From Winogradskyella sp. (GTDB taxonomy: Bacteria > Bacteroidota > Bacteroidia > Flavobacteriales > Flavobacteriaceae): 64,000 nucleotides of DNA. Each line of letters opens with the position of its first letter. The first letter of the stretch is position 1. Under the pieces are notes generated by a model, which did not search any database, was not told the DNA's origin, and saw only the letters and a list, made by a program, of their open reading frames with translations. The stretch covers positions 496,001 to 560,000 of the forward strand of contig NZ_RHLG01000001.1 in assembly GCF_003712105.1 (NCBI RefSeq), given 5' to 3'. Made by a program: the position numbers and the translations under genes. Shown one piece after another: positions 44,763 to 53,121 of the stretch.

Positions 44763-44776
44763 TTTAATAGAAGAAG

Positions 44777-45766
44777 ATGAAGATAGCTATTGTTGGCGCT
44801 ACTGGACTTGTTGGCACAGTAATGCTTAAAGTTTTAGAAGAACGTAATTTTCAACACGACGAGCTACTATTGGTAGCCTCTGAGCGATCAGTTGGTAAGG
44901 AAATTAAATATAAAGATGGTGTTATTAAAGTCATTAGTATACCTGATGCCATATCCCAAAAACCTGATATCGCTTTGTTTTCTGCAGGTGGAAGCACATC
45001 TCTAGAATGGGCGCCAAAATTTGCAGAAGCTGGTACTACAGTTATTGATAATTCGTCTGCTTGGCGAATGGATCAAAATAAAAAATTAGTAGTCCCAGAA
45101 ATTAACGCAAATCAGCTCACAAGGAGTGATAAAATTATTGCTAATCCAAACTGTTCTACCATACAAATGGTAATGGCATTAGCACCACTACATAAAGAAT
45201 ATAAAATAAAACGTATCGTAGTTTCTACCTACCAATCCGTTTCAGGAACTGGTGTTAAAGCTGTAGAGCAATTAGAAAATGAGATTGCTGGTAGAGATGG
45301 CGAAATGGCATACCCGTATCCAATTGCTAAAAATGCAATACCTCATTGTGACATTTTTGAAGAGAATGGCTATACAAAGGAAGAAATGAAACTCGTTCGT
45401 GAGACACAAAAAATCCTGGATGATAGAACCATTGCGGTAACCGCAACTGCTGTTCGTATCCCAACTGCTGGCGGTCATAGTGAAGCTGTAAATATTGAAT
45501 TCGAAAATGATTTTGAATTGGACAGAGTTAGAGAATTATTAAGCAATACCGATGGTGTTGTGCTTCAAGATAATTTAGAAACAAACTCTTACCCTATGCC
45601 AATGTATGCCAACGGAAAAGACGACGTTTTTGTTGGACGAATTCGTCGCGACGGATCACAACCAAACTCGCTTAATATGTGGATTGTAAGTGACAACTTA
45701 AGAAAAGGTGCTGCTACAAATACAGTACAAATTGCCGAGTATCTTGTGGCTAATAATTTAGTCTAG
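44777..45766 (+). CDS. asd: Aspartate-semialdehyde dehydrogenase
   Basis: 329 residues; NADP-binding IVGATGLVGTVMLKVL, catalytic Cys126 in NPNCSTIQMVMAL, and the His of GGHSEAVNIEF. Branch-point enzyme for lysine/DAP, threonine and methionine; not in an operon with other amino acid genes here. Own terminator follows. Confidence 0.96.
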   Translation: MKIAIVGATGLVGTVMLKVLEERNFQHDELLLVASERSVGKEIKYKDGVIKVISIPDAISQKPDIALFSAGGSTSLEWAPKFAEAGTTVIDNSSAWRMDQNKKLVVPEINANQLTRSDKIIANPNCSTIQMVMALAPLHKEYKIKRIVVSTYQSVSGTGVKAVEQLENEIAGRDGEMAYPYPIAKNAIPHCDIFEENGYTKEEMKLVRETQKILDDRTIAVTATAVRIPTAGGHSEAVNIEFENDFELDRVRELLSNTDGVVLQDNLETNSYPMPMYANGKDDVFVGRIRRDGSQPNSLNMWIVSDNLRKGAATNTVQIAEYLVANNLV

Positions 45767-45801
45767 CTTTTTGAGTGTTTTAACAACGTCAAAAAAATCT
45801 T

Positions 45802-45838
45802 AAAAAAGCACCTTTATTAACTCTAAAGGTGCTTTTTT
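45802..45838 (+). terminator. Intrinsic terminator of asd
   Basis: AAAAAGCACCTTTA/TAAAGGTGCTTTTT with seven-base loop and T-tract. Confidence 0.85.
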
Positions 45839-45873
45839 ATTTAATTTTAGGCGAATTAATTATAGCCTAAACC

Positions 45874-48027
45874 ATGAAACGTATACCGTACCTAGTATTA
45901 GCAATCGTATTATTTATGTCTTGTGAAAACGAAAAAAAAGAAAATATAATAAAAGTAAATTACCCCGAAACTGCACAAATTGAACATTCTGACACCTATT
46001 TTGGAGAAGAAGTTAAAGACCCTTATCGTTGGCTCGAAGACGATAGAAGTGCCGAAACAGAAGCTTGGGTAAAAACTCAAAATGGTGTTACTGGTGAATA
46101 CTTGGATAATATTCCTTATCGTGAAAAATTAAAAGAACGTTTATCTAAACTTTGGAATTACGAAAAAGTAGGAGCGCCTTTTATCGAAGGTGATTATACA
46201 TATTTCTATAAAAACGATGGTCTTCAAAATCAGTATGTGATTTACAGATATAAAACTAATGCTGACCCAGAAACTGCTGAAGTATTCATCGATCCAAATA
46301 CATTTACAGAAGATGGCACAATCTCTCTAGGCGGTACTAGTTTTTCAAAAAATGGAAAAATCCTTGCATATTCTATTTCTGAAGGTGGAAGTGATTGGCG
46401 TAAAATCTTAATCATGGATACCGAGTCTAAAGAAATTATTGAAGATACTTTAGTAGATATTAAATTTAGTGGCATGTCTTGGTATAAAAATGAAGGCTTT
46501 TATTATTCAAGTTATGACAAACCAAAAGGCAGTGAGCTATCTGCTAAAACAGACCAGCATAAGGTTTACTACCATGAGCTGGGCACCAAGCAATCTAACG
46601 ATAAATTAGTCTATGGTGGCACACCTGAAGAAAAACATCGCTATATCTATGGTGGCGTTACTGAAGACGATAGATATCTTATCATCACACCAAGAGTTTC
46701 AACTTCAGGAAACAAAATGATGATAAAAGATTTAACTAAGCCTAATTCAGAATTTATAACCATTTTAGACCATACAGATAGTGATTCATATATTATAGAG
46801 AATGTTGGTTCTAAGCTATATATCGTTACTAACTTAAATGCACCTAATCAGAAAATTGTTACTGTTGATGCTGAAAATCCTAGTCCTGAAAATTGGGTTG
46901 ATTTTATTCCAGAAACTGAAAACGTATTAAGTCCATCAACCGGTGGTGGCAACTTCTTTGCTGAATATATGGTTGATGCGGTTTCTAAAGTTTTACAGTA
47001 CGATTATGACGGTAAACTTATAAGAGAAGTTGAACTACCTGGTGTTGGTTCTGCTGGTGGGTTTGGTGCAAAAAAAGAAGATACAGAATTATACTACTCA
47101 TTTACTAATTATGTAACTCCAGGAAGCATCTATAAGTTTAATATTAAAAATGGGACATCAGACCTGTTTCGTAAGCCAGATATTGATTTTAATCCTGAGG
47201 CATACGAAAGCACTCAGGTATTTTACAATTCAAAAGATGGTACAAAAGTGCCAATGATAATTACACACAAAAAAGGCTTAGAACTAAACGGTAAAAACCC
47301 AACAATTCTCTATGGTTATGGTGGATTCAATATCAGCTTAACGCCTAGCTTTAGTATCACTAATGCCATTTGGATGGAGCAAGGTGGTATTTATGCAGTA
47401 CCAAATCTTCGTGGTGGTGGCGAGTACGGTAAAGCTTGGCATGATGCAGGAACCCAAATGCAAAAACAAAATGTATTCGATGACTTCATTGCAGCTGCCG
47501 AATATCTTATAGCAAGTAATTATACCTCTTCAGATTACCTTGCTATTCGTGGAGGATCTAATGGTGGTTTATTAGTTGGAGCAACTATGACGCAACGTCC
47601 AGAATTAATGAAAGTAGCCTTACCTGCAGTAGGTGTATTAGATATGTTAAGATACCATACCTTTACTGCCGGCGCTGGTTGGGCATACGATTACGGAACA
47701 GCTGAAGACAGTAAAGAAATGTTCGATTACCTAAAAGGATATTCTCCTGTACATAATGTAAAGTCAGGTGTTGAATACCCAGCCACTATGGTGACCACGG
47801 GTGATCATGATGACCGTGTTGTGCCTGCGCATAGTTTTAAGTTTGCTGCCGAATTACAAGCAAAACAAACAGGCGACAATCCAACATTGATTCGTATTGA
47901 AACCGATGCTGGTCACGGTGCCGGTACTCCAGTAAGTAAAACCATTGAACAGTATGCAGACATTTTTGGGTTCACACTATTCAATATGGGCTTCAAAGCG
48001 CTTCCAAATGAAGATTTTAAAGATTAA
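45874..48027 (+). CDS. Prolyl oligopeptidase family lipoprotein
   Basis: 717 residues with a lipoprotein signal (lipobox FMSC, Cys17), an N-terminal seven-bladed propeller and a C-terminal alpha/beta hydrolase domain. Catalytic triad: Ser562 in [12 protein letters not shown], Asp in [10 protein letters not shown] and His in DAGHGAGTP. Cleaves proline-containing peptides. A periplasmic or surface location is suggested by the lipid anchor. Confidence 0.94.
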   Translation: MKRIPYLVLAIVLFMSCENEKKENIIKVNYPETAQIEHSDTYFGEEVKDPYRWLEDDRSAETEAWVKTQNGVTGEYLDNIPYREKLKERLSKLWNYEKVGAPFIEGDYTYFYKNDGLQNQYVIYRYKTNADPETAEVFIDPNTFTEDGTISLGGTSFSKNGKILAYSISEGGSDWRKILIMDTESKEIIEDTLVDIKFSGMSWYKNEGFYYSSYDKPKGSELSAKTDQHKVYYHELGTKQSNDKLVYGGTPEEKHRYIYGGVTEDDRYLIITPRVSTSGNKMMIKDLTKPNSEFITILDHTDSDSYIIENVGSKLYIVTNLNAPNQKIVTVDAENPSPENWVDFIPETENVLSPSTGGGNFFAEYMVDAVSKVLQYDYDGKLIREVELPGVGSAGGFGAKKEDTELYYSFTNYVTPGSIYKFNIKNGTSDLFRKPDIDFNPEAYESTQVFYNSKDGTKVPMIITHKKGLELNGKNPTILYGYGGFNISLTPSFSITNAIWMEQGGIYAVPNLRGGGEYGKAWHDAGTQMQKQNVFDDFIAAAEYLIASNYTSSDYLAIRGGSNGGLLVGATMTQRPELMKVALPAVGVLDMLRYHTFTAGAGWAYDYGTAEDSKEMFDYLKGYSPVHNVKSGVEYPATMVTTGDHDDRVVPAHSFKFAAELQAKQTGDNPTLIRIETDAGHGAGTPVSKTIEQYADIFGFTLFNMGFKALPNEDFKD

Positions 48028-48056
48028 ATCTCAATATATAAAAACCTAAATTCATA

Positions 48057-48089
48057 ACTGTCTGTTTATTAAAAAGCAGACAGTTTTTT
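48057..48089 (+). terminator. Intrinsic terminator
   Basis: ACTGTCTG/CAGACAGT stem with twelve-base loop and a T-tract, 30 bp behind the oligopeptidase gene. Confidence 0.75.
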
Positions 48090-48094
48090 AATGG

Positions 48095-48102
48095 TATTTT
48101 TG
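48095..48102 (+). promoter_or_regulatory. -7 box adjoining the ABC gene start
   Basis: TATTTTTG matches TAnnTTTG but ends only 4 bp before the ATG at 48107, so the mRNA would be leaderless or nearly so. Confidence 0.45.
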
Positions 48103-48106
48103 CAGT

Positions 48107-49018
48107 ATGCTTCAAGTAAAACATATCGATTTTGCGTACGATAAGACTATTGTTTTAAACGACATTTCCTTCGTTGTTCAAAAAGGCGAAAATCTTGCTA
48201 TTATTGGCGAAAGCGGTTCAGGAAAAAGCACATTACTAAAACTTATTTATGGTGAGTATGATTTAGATAAAGGTGAAATATATTGGAAAGACCTTCAAAT
48301 TCTTGGTCCTAAATTCAACTTGGTTATTGGCTATGATTTTATGAAATCCGTTACACAAGAATTTGACCTAATGCCTTACATTACAGTTGAAGAAAATATC
48401 GGAAAATTCTTGTCGCGCTTTTATCTCGAAGAACGTCAAAGCCGTATTGATGAACTAGTAAAAGTTGTAGAACTTGAAGCTTTTGCCAAAACCAAAGTAC
48501 AATACCTAAGCGGTGGTCAAAAGCAGCGTGTTGCCATTGCAAGAGCTTTAGCAAAAGCTCCCGAACTTTTATTGTTAGATGAGCCGTTTAGTCATATCGA
48601 TAATTTTAAAAAGCAGTCTTTAAGACGTAATGTTTTTAAATATCTAAAAGAAAATAATATCACCTGTATTGTAGCGTCTCACGACAAAAACGACGTCCTT
48701 GGTTTTGCTGACAATATGTTGGTGTTAGACCAGGCAAAAATCATTGCTGAAGATAAACCTGAAGTACTTTATAATAACCCTAAATTACCTCTTATAGCTT
48801 CCTTTTTTGGAGAGTATAATGTTATCGATAGAAACATTTATTATGCCCATCAATTAAAAATAGTTGAATCCTCCGAATTAAAAGCCATAGTTAAGACCTC
48901 ATACTTTAATGGAAATCATTGGTTAATTGAAGTAGAATTTAAAGGTGCTTCTATTTTTATCGAACATAAACAAGCTATTAAACCAGGGGTTAAAATTCAG
49001 TTTTCTATTAGCTCTTAA
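48107..49018 (+). CDS. ABC transporter ATP-binding protein
   Basis: 303 residues. Walker A GESGSGKSTLLKL, Q-loop region SVTQEFDLMPYITVEEN, signature LSGGQKQRVAIARA, Walker B LLLLDEPF and switch His in ASHDKND. The C-terminal 90 residues resemble a TOBE-like or regulatory extension. No permease gene is adjacent, so partner and substrate are unknown. Confidence 0.9.
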   Translation: MLQVKHIDFAYDKTIVLNDISFVVQKGENLAIIGESGSGKSTLLKLIYGEYDLDKGEIYWKDLQILGPKFNLVIGYDFMKSVTQEFDLMPYITVEENIGKFLSRFYLEERQSRIDELVKVVELEAFAKTKVQYLSGGQKQRVAIARALAKAPELLLLDEPFSHIDNFKKQSLRRNVFKYLKENNITCIVASHDKNDVLGFADNMLVLDQAKIIAEDKPEVLYNNPKLPLIASFFGEYNVIDRNIYYAHQLKIVESSELKAIVKTSYFNGNHWLIEVEFKGASIFIEHKQAIKPGVKIQFSISS

Positions 49019-49051
49019 TTGCATTAATAACCTCTGGTTTCAAAAAATAAT

Positions 49052-49083
49052 TTTGAAAATTGAAAAATTAATCCCAATATTTG
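49052..49083 (+). promoter_or_regulatory. Candidate promoter of leader unit 1
   Basis: TTTG (49052-49055), a 20-nt spacer and AATATTTG (49076-49083), one mismatch from TAnnTTTG. Predicted transcription start near 49090. Confidence 0.45.
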
Positions 49084-49114
49084 TACGCATTATAAGAATT
49101 AAAAACACACCTAT

Positions 49115-49174
49115 ATGAATCTATTTATAGCACATAATAAGGACGCAAATCTGCGCTGTTGTAGATATTTGTAG
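49115..49174 (+). CDS. Mini-ORF 1 (19 codons) before a terminator
   Basis: Encodes a 19-residue peptide, MNLFIAHNKDANLRCCRYL, ending in TAG. It lies between a promoter-like site and a strong terminator without a downstream gene on that short transcript. The bases GGACGC inside it (49141-49146) equal the 3' arm of the terminator and could pair with the 5' arm GCGTCC. Whether it is translated is unknown; it could be a leader peptide, a short bioactive peptide or accidental. Confidence 0.35.
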   Translation: MNLFIAHNKDANLRCCRYL

Positions 49175-49200
49175 TGTAGATAAAACGATAAAATCTAACT

Positions 49201-49237
49201 AAAGCGTCCAAATAAATAATTTTGGACGCTTTTTTTA
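49201..49237 (+). terminator. Strong terminator of leader unit 1
   Basis: AAAGCGTCCAAA/TTTGGACGCTTT with an eight-base loop and seven T. It ends the first short transcript in the gene-free stretch 49019-49777. Confidence 0.88.
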
Positions 49238-49387
49238 TAAAAATTTTTCAATGCCTAAATGATGTGGCTTGATTAACTACATATCAGACCGTCAAGGACT
49301 TACAAATCTGAAGTAATTCGGACAGGCTTTCTATTGTCTAAAATTAGTGTAACTATTTGTTTTTCAGGTAATTAATTCTTATTTCTG

Positions 49388-49420
49388 TTTGGAAATTTCA
49401 AAAAATACATTTTATATTTG
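49388..49420 (+). promoter_or_regulatory. Strong Bacteroidota-type promoter
   Basis: TTTG (49388-49391), 21-nt spacer and TATATTTG (49413-49420), a full match to the TTTG/TAnnTTTG consensus. It lies in front of mini-ORF 2 and is the best-formed promoter I found in the window. Confidence 0.65.
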
Positions 49421-49462
49421 CATCGCATTATTGCAACAAAACAAGTATTAAAACGAAGTAAA

Positions 49463-49549
49463 ATGTTTAATCTATATGTAAACAAAAGTATGTTAAGAGA
49501 ACTAGGTTCTTTAGCATACATGCTTCGCGACGTCTTTCCTGATAGATAG
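49463..49549 (+). CDS. Mini-ORF 2 (28 codons) before a terminator
   Basis: A 28-residue frame starting MFNLYVNKSMLRELG and ending AYMLRDVFPDR, amphipathic, with a mixed charge pattern. Promoter, mini-ORF and terminator (49388-49603) form a complete short unit of about 175 nt upstream of the RtcB-PrfH operon. Function unknown: leader peptide, small protein or a noncoding RNA that happens to contain a frame. Confidence 0.4.
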   Translation: MFNLYVNKSMLRELGSLAYMLRDVFPDR

Positions 49550-49572
49550 AGTTCTATTTTCATCATACAAAG

Positions 49573-49603
49573 AGTCCGAAGCCCAATCGTTTCGGACTTT
49601 TTT
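49573..49603 (+). terminator. Terminator of leader unit 2
   Basis: Stem AGTCCGAA/TTCGGACT with a ten-base loop and six T. Read-through of it would be needed for the promoter at 49388 to drive the RtcB-PrfH operon. Confidence 0.8.
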
Positions 49604-49686
49604 GTATGCCTGTACTTCAAAACGTTTTGGCTCAAAACATCCGAAGAAATTTAACTATAACAAATTAAAATGAGAACTAAACAATT

Positions 49687-49743
49687 CCGAAACCTCTAAA
49701 CAGATTTCGGTAAACATTAAAAAACGTGAGTGTCGAAATCGAC
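49687..49743 (+). promoter_or_regulatory. Hairpin and dyad in the operon 5' region
   Basis: CCGAAA (49687-49692) pairs with TTTCGG (49705-49710), and a short dyad GTCGA-AA-TCGAC lies at 49732-49743, 34 bp before the first operon gene. Either could be an operator or an RNA control structure. No TAnnTTTG site was found close to the operon start. Confidence 0.35.
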
Positions 49744-49777
49744 TGAATAATGATTTAAAAATCAAAAACAAATAGTC

Positions 49778-50467
49778 GTGAAACCACCACACATAAAGAA
49801 ACAAAGACAAAAAGAAGTCCGTCGCCTCATTTCAAGGCGTTGGGAAATAAGCCTACTTAATCGTGAACTTGGCTATATAAAATTAGACAAGCCAATACGT
49901 CACGGTTGGTACAAAGAAATTGTAATAACAAGAAATGTAGAGCGCTATAAAAACAAAGATGCTATTCAGGAGGTCTTCGATAAAATCGAAAGGTATTATT
50001 GGGGAAGAACAAAAGAAGAGGCAGATAAATTATGGTTTAAATATGTTTCTAATTATTATATCTATCGCGATTTCCCAACATTGAGCAAACGACAATACAA
50101 TAGACTGAGTTATAAAGCTCAAAAGTTATGTACACCCTACAGATACAGAGTCTGTAGTAAAAAATGGCGAACAAGATTTTATATACGTATACCAAAAAAC
50201 GCCTATAAAATCAAATTCACCAGAGCTTACATAACGCATAGAAAACGTATAGATCCAAACTTAGTTAGTGAGTCTGCTAATATAGAAAAGCAACTTCTAA
50301 GATCTGGTTATTACAATGTTAATGAAGCATTATACCCACATAAAGACTATTGGAATGAGAATGAACACAGGCAAGAAAAATTAAAAACAGAAAGACACCT
50401 CAAAGCACTAAAGAAATATGCTATAAACGATGTCATTAAAGACCATATATCATGGGAAAGAAACTAA
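49778..50467 (+). CDS. Highly basic protein of unknown function
   Basis: 229 residues, extremely rich in Lys, Arg and Tyr, no signal peptide or membrane helix. It starts with GTG (KPPHIKKQRQKEVRRLISRRW) and contains a Trp/Tyr-rich segment around residues 75-150 (DKLWFKYVSNYYIYRDFP, YRYRVCSKKWRTRFY). I recognise no family. The charge and its position as first gene of an RNA-repair/ribosome-rescue operon suggest an RNA- or ribosome-binding protein (inference). Its last codons overlap the RtcB start by 16 nt, so the two are translationally coupled. Confidence 0.65.
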   Translation: MKPPHIKKQRQKEVRRLISRRWEISLLNRELGYIKLDKPIRHGWYKEIVITRNVERYKNKDAIQEVFDKIERYYWGRTKEEADKLWFKYVSNYYIYRDFPTLSKRQYNRLSYKAQKLCTPYRYRVCSKKWRTRFYIRIPKNAYKIKFTRAYITHRKRIDPNLVSESANIEKQLLRSGYYNVNEALYPHKDYWNENEHRQEKLKTERHLKALKKYAINDVIKDHISWERN

Positions 50468-51843
50468 GCGGAAAAGATCTAATCAAATTAGGCTTTCCAA
50501 AAAACAACAGTATTAATGTGACATTAGGTCAGATTAATCGCTATCAAAAACGAGTAAAAAAAGAGAAAATATTAACTGAAGCAAAAAAAGTATTGCAAAA
50601 TCCTGAAGCCTATAAAGGTGATGGTGTTTGGGGAAAAATTGCCGAGAGTTTATTAGACCCTGTTTATGTAGTTAAGCAAAAGCTAAATACGCATCGAGCA
50701 CCATTTCAAATTTATGGCGAAAATGAAATTGATGATCAGGCCAAATACCAATTGTATGATGCTTTAAAACTACCTATAGCTGTTGCTGGTGCTTTATTGC
50801 CAGATGCACATGTAGGTTACGGTTTGCCCATTGGTGGTGTTTTAGCAACAAAAGGTGCTGTTATCCCTTATGGAGTTGGTGTTGACATCGGCTGTAGAAT
50901 GTGTTTAACCATTTACCCTGTAAATGCTTCTTATCTAAAAGGTAAAAAGCATCAATTGGAAAACATCTTATCTGAGCATACCAAATTTGGAATGTACGAA
51001 ACTCATAAAACTAAACACGACCATGAAATTTTTAGCCGTGATGAGTTTAAAAATATTCCACTTGTAAAGCGCTTTAAAGATAAAGCATACAAACAATTAG
51101 GTACTTCTGGAGGTGGAAATCATTTTGTGGAATTTGGAATCATTAGCATTTTGGATATCAATAACGAATGGGATTTGCCATTAGGGGATTACTTAGGCGT
51201 ATTGTCTCATAGTGGGTCACGCGGATTGGGAGCAAACATTGCAAAGCATTATACCTATTTAGCAACAAAGCAATGTCCGTTACCAAAACACGTACAGCAT
51301 TTAGCTTGGTTAGATTTAAATACGCACGATGGTCAAGAATATTGGTTAGCTATGAATTTGGCTGGTGATTATGCAAAAGCTTGTCATGATGATATCCATA
51401 GACGTATTGCTAAACGCCTTGGCGTAAGACCAATTGCGAAAATCGACAATCATCACAATTTTGCTTGGAAGCAAGAAGTCAATGGACAAGAATGTATCGT
51501 GCATCGTAAAGGGGCAACCCCTGCTAAAAAAGGAGAGTTAGGCATTATTCCAGGATCAATGACGGCGCCAGGTTTTATCGTAAGAGGGTTAGGGAATACT
51601 GAAAGTTTACAATCAGCATCTCACGGAGCAGGTCGTGTATTATCTAGGCGCCAATGCAAAATGACATTAACACAAAGTGCTATAAAAAAAGAATTACAAA
51701 AGTACGATGTCTCCTTAATTGGCGGTGGTATAGATGAAGCTCCAATGGCTTATAAAAACATCGAGACAGTGATGAAAAACCAAAAAGAATTGGTAGAAAT
51801 CATTGGGAAATTTACACCAAAAATTGTGAGAATGGATACGTAG
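50452..51843 (+). CDS. RtcB-family RNA ligase (PrfH-associated, RtcB2-like)
   Basis: GTP-dependent ligase joining 3'-phosphate or 2',3'-cyclic phosphate ends to 5'-OH ends of RNA. 463 residues, usual length. Landmarks: PDAHVGYGLPIGGVLA, the metal site GVDIGCRM (Asp145, Cys148), GTSGGGNHFVEFG, LSHSGSRGLG, and the guanylylated His351 in VHRKGATPAKKGELG, then SHGAGRVLSRR. All catalytic residues are retained. The association with a prfH gene two genes downstream marks this as the RtcB2 type, linked in the literature with RNA damage repair rather than tRNA splicing. No archease or RtcA is found nearby. Confidence 0.93.
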   Translation: MGKKLSGKDLIKLGFPKNNSINVTLGQINRYQKRVKKEKILTEAKKVLQNPEAYKGDGVWGKIAESLLDPVYVVKQKLNTHRAPFQIYGENEIDDQAKYQLYDALKLPIAVAGALLPDAHVGYGLPIGGVLATKGAVIPYGVGVDIGCRMCLTIYPVNASYLKGKKHQLENILSEHTKFGMYETHKTKHDHEIFSRDEFKNIPLVKRFKDKAYKQLGTSGGGNHFVEFGIISILDINNEWDLPLGDYLGVLSHSGSRGLGANIAKHYTYLATKQCPLPKHVQHLAWLDLNTHDGQEYWLAMNLAGDYAKACHDDIHRRIAKRLGVRPIAKIDNHHNFAWKQEVNGQECIVHRKGATPAKKGELGIIPGSMTAPGFIVRGLGNTESLQSASHGAGRVLSRRQCKMTLTQSAIKKELQKYDVSLIGGGIDEAPMAYKNIETVMKNQKELVEIIGKFTPKIVRMDT

Positions 51844-51870
51844 AATTTTTGTTAAATAAAAAAGAACGCA

Positions 51871-52425
51871 ATGGGAGCAAATCATAATATTAAACGCTAC
51901 GGAGAACAATGGCCAAGCTATAGAATAGAGCATGGTTTGGCCATATTGAATAAACTAAAATATTGGGTAGTTATCTCAGGAGGATGGGCTTGGCATTTTA
52001 TGTCACGTCAAAATCACAAAGAGTATAAACACGCCCATGATCATAAGGATATAGACATTTTTGTACATCCTAAAAATGTTGCTAAAGTGATGGTTATATT
52101 ACAACATGAAGGCTTTAAAAAAGTATGGACACGTTACGACCATATACCAAGTAATGAAAATTTTAGACGCTATGAAAAAATCGATTGGCTAGATTCTGGC
52201 AAACAAATAAGAGTTACCATAGATTTTTTTGAATCGTCAACAGTAGAAACAATATTAGTTAACGACTGGTCATTAGTTGAGCCTAAAACATTATTGAGCT
52301 ACTACTCTAATATTCATTCTAGTGATAAATGTTGGGCTGTAAAAGCAGCAATACAATTGATTGCTACAGGTGAAAGCCCTGTTGGAAATGCGTTACTATC
52401 TAAAAATCCTTTAGAAAAAGTATAA
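51871..52425 (+). CDS. Nucleotidyltransferase-fold protein
   Basis: 184 residues with the minimal NTase pattern: ISGGWAWHF (Gly37-Gly38), HKDIDIFVHP (Asp60 and Asp62) and a third acid in RVTIDFFES (Asp118). These match the three metal-binding acids of aminoglycoside-type and AbiEii/MNT-like nucleotidyltransferases. The C-terminal helices would close the active site. In the context of RtcB and PrfH it could modify RNA ends or a protein, but no substrate can be proposed from sequence. Placed 27 nt after rtcB and 3 nt before prfH. Confidence 0.7.
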   Translation: MGANHNIKRYGEQWPSYRIEHGLAILNKLKYWVVISGGWAWHFMSRQNHKEYKHAHDHKDIDIFVHPKNVAKVMVILQHEGFKKVWTRYDHIPSNENFRRYEKIDWLDSGKQIRVTIDFFESSTVETILVNDWSLVEPKTLLSYYSNIHSSDKCWAVKAAIQLIATGESPVGNALLSKNPLEKV

Positions 52426-52428
52426 CCA

Positions 52429-53121
52429 ATGGAAACTAAAATTATACAAATAACCTCAGGTCGTGGCCCAGCAGAATGCTGTTGGGTCGTGGCTCAGGTT
52501 CTAAAATTATTTATAACGGCTTTAAAAGAAAAGGAATTCATTTATGCCATTCTTGAAAAAGAACCTGGACCAGAAAACCGAACCATCCGGTCAGTGACGA
52601 TTCAAATAGGTGGAGAAAGTCTTAATCTATTTTTAGAATCTTGGGAAGGTACTATAAAGTGGATTGGTAAGTCAAAATCGAGAGTGTCCCATAAAAGAAA
52701 AAATTGGTTTGTAGGCATCTATGAAATTGAAATGAACCAACCTAATCAAATTGATGACAAGGACATTATGTATCAGGCAATCAAAAGCTCTGGGCCAGGT
52801 GGTCAACATGCTAACAAGGTAAGTTCAGCTATTCGGGCTATTCACATACCAAGTAATAGTCAAGTATTAGTAATGGACAGTAGATCGCAGTATCAAAACA
52901 AGAAAATTGCAAGAAAACGTTTGCAAGATAAAGTTGCACAAATGCAGTTGCAGGGTTTGGAAAATTGCTATAAACGCCATTGGGAAAATCATTTAAAATT
53001 AGAACGTGGTAATCCCGTAAGAGTGTTTAAGGGTTCTGACTTCAAAAATCAGAAAAAAAAGAAAAATTACAAATCAAAACGTCATCAGCTAAAAGCTGAT
53101 TTACGTAAACAAATAGAATAA
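52429..53121 (+). CDS. prfH: Peptide chain release factor H-like protein
   Basis: 230 residues, short class I release-factor relative. The peptidyl-tRNA hydrolysis motif GGQ is at residues 124-126 in SSGPGGQHANKVSSAIRA, followed by QVLVMDSRSQYQNKKIARKRLQ and a Lys-rich tail. The long codon-recognition region of RF1/RF2 is reduced, as in PrfH. Expected to release nascent chains from ribosomes with damaged RNA, paired with RtcB. Slightly longer than usual PrfH. Confidence 0.88.
   Translation: METKIIQITSGRGPAECCWVVAQVLKLFITALKEKEFIYAILEKEPGPENRTIRSVTIQIGGESLNLFLESWEGTIKWIGKSKSRVSHKRKNWFVGIYEIEMNQPNQIDDKDIMYQAIKSSGPGGQHANKVSSAIRAIHIPSNSQVLVMDSRSQYQNKKIARKRLQDKVAQMQLQGLENCYKRHWENHLKLERGNPVRVFKGSDFKNQKKKKNYKSKRHQLKADLRKQIE

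Noticed and set aside
49372..49635. 87-codon frame on the minus strand in the leader region
   Set aside because: It spans a consensus plus-strand promoter, mini-ORF and terminator, has no domain, and its codon use is unlike neighbouring genes.
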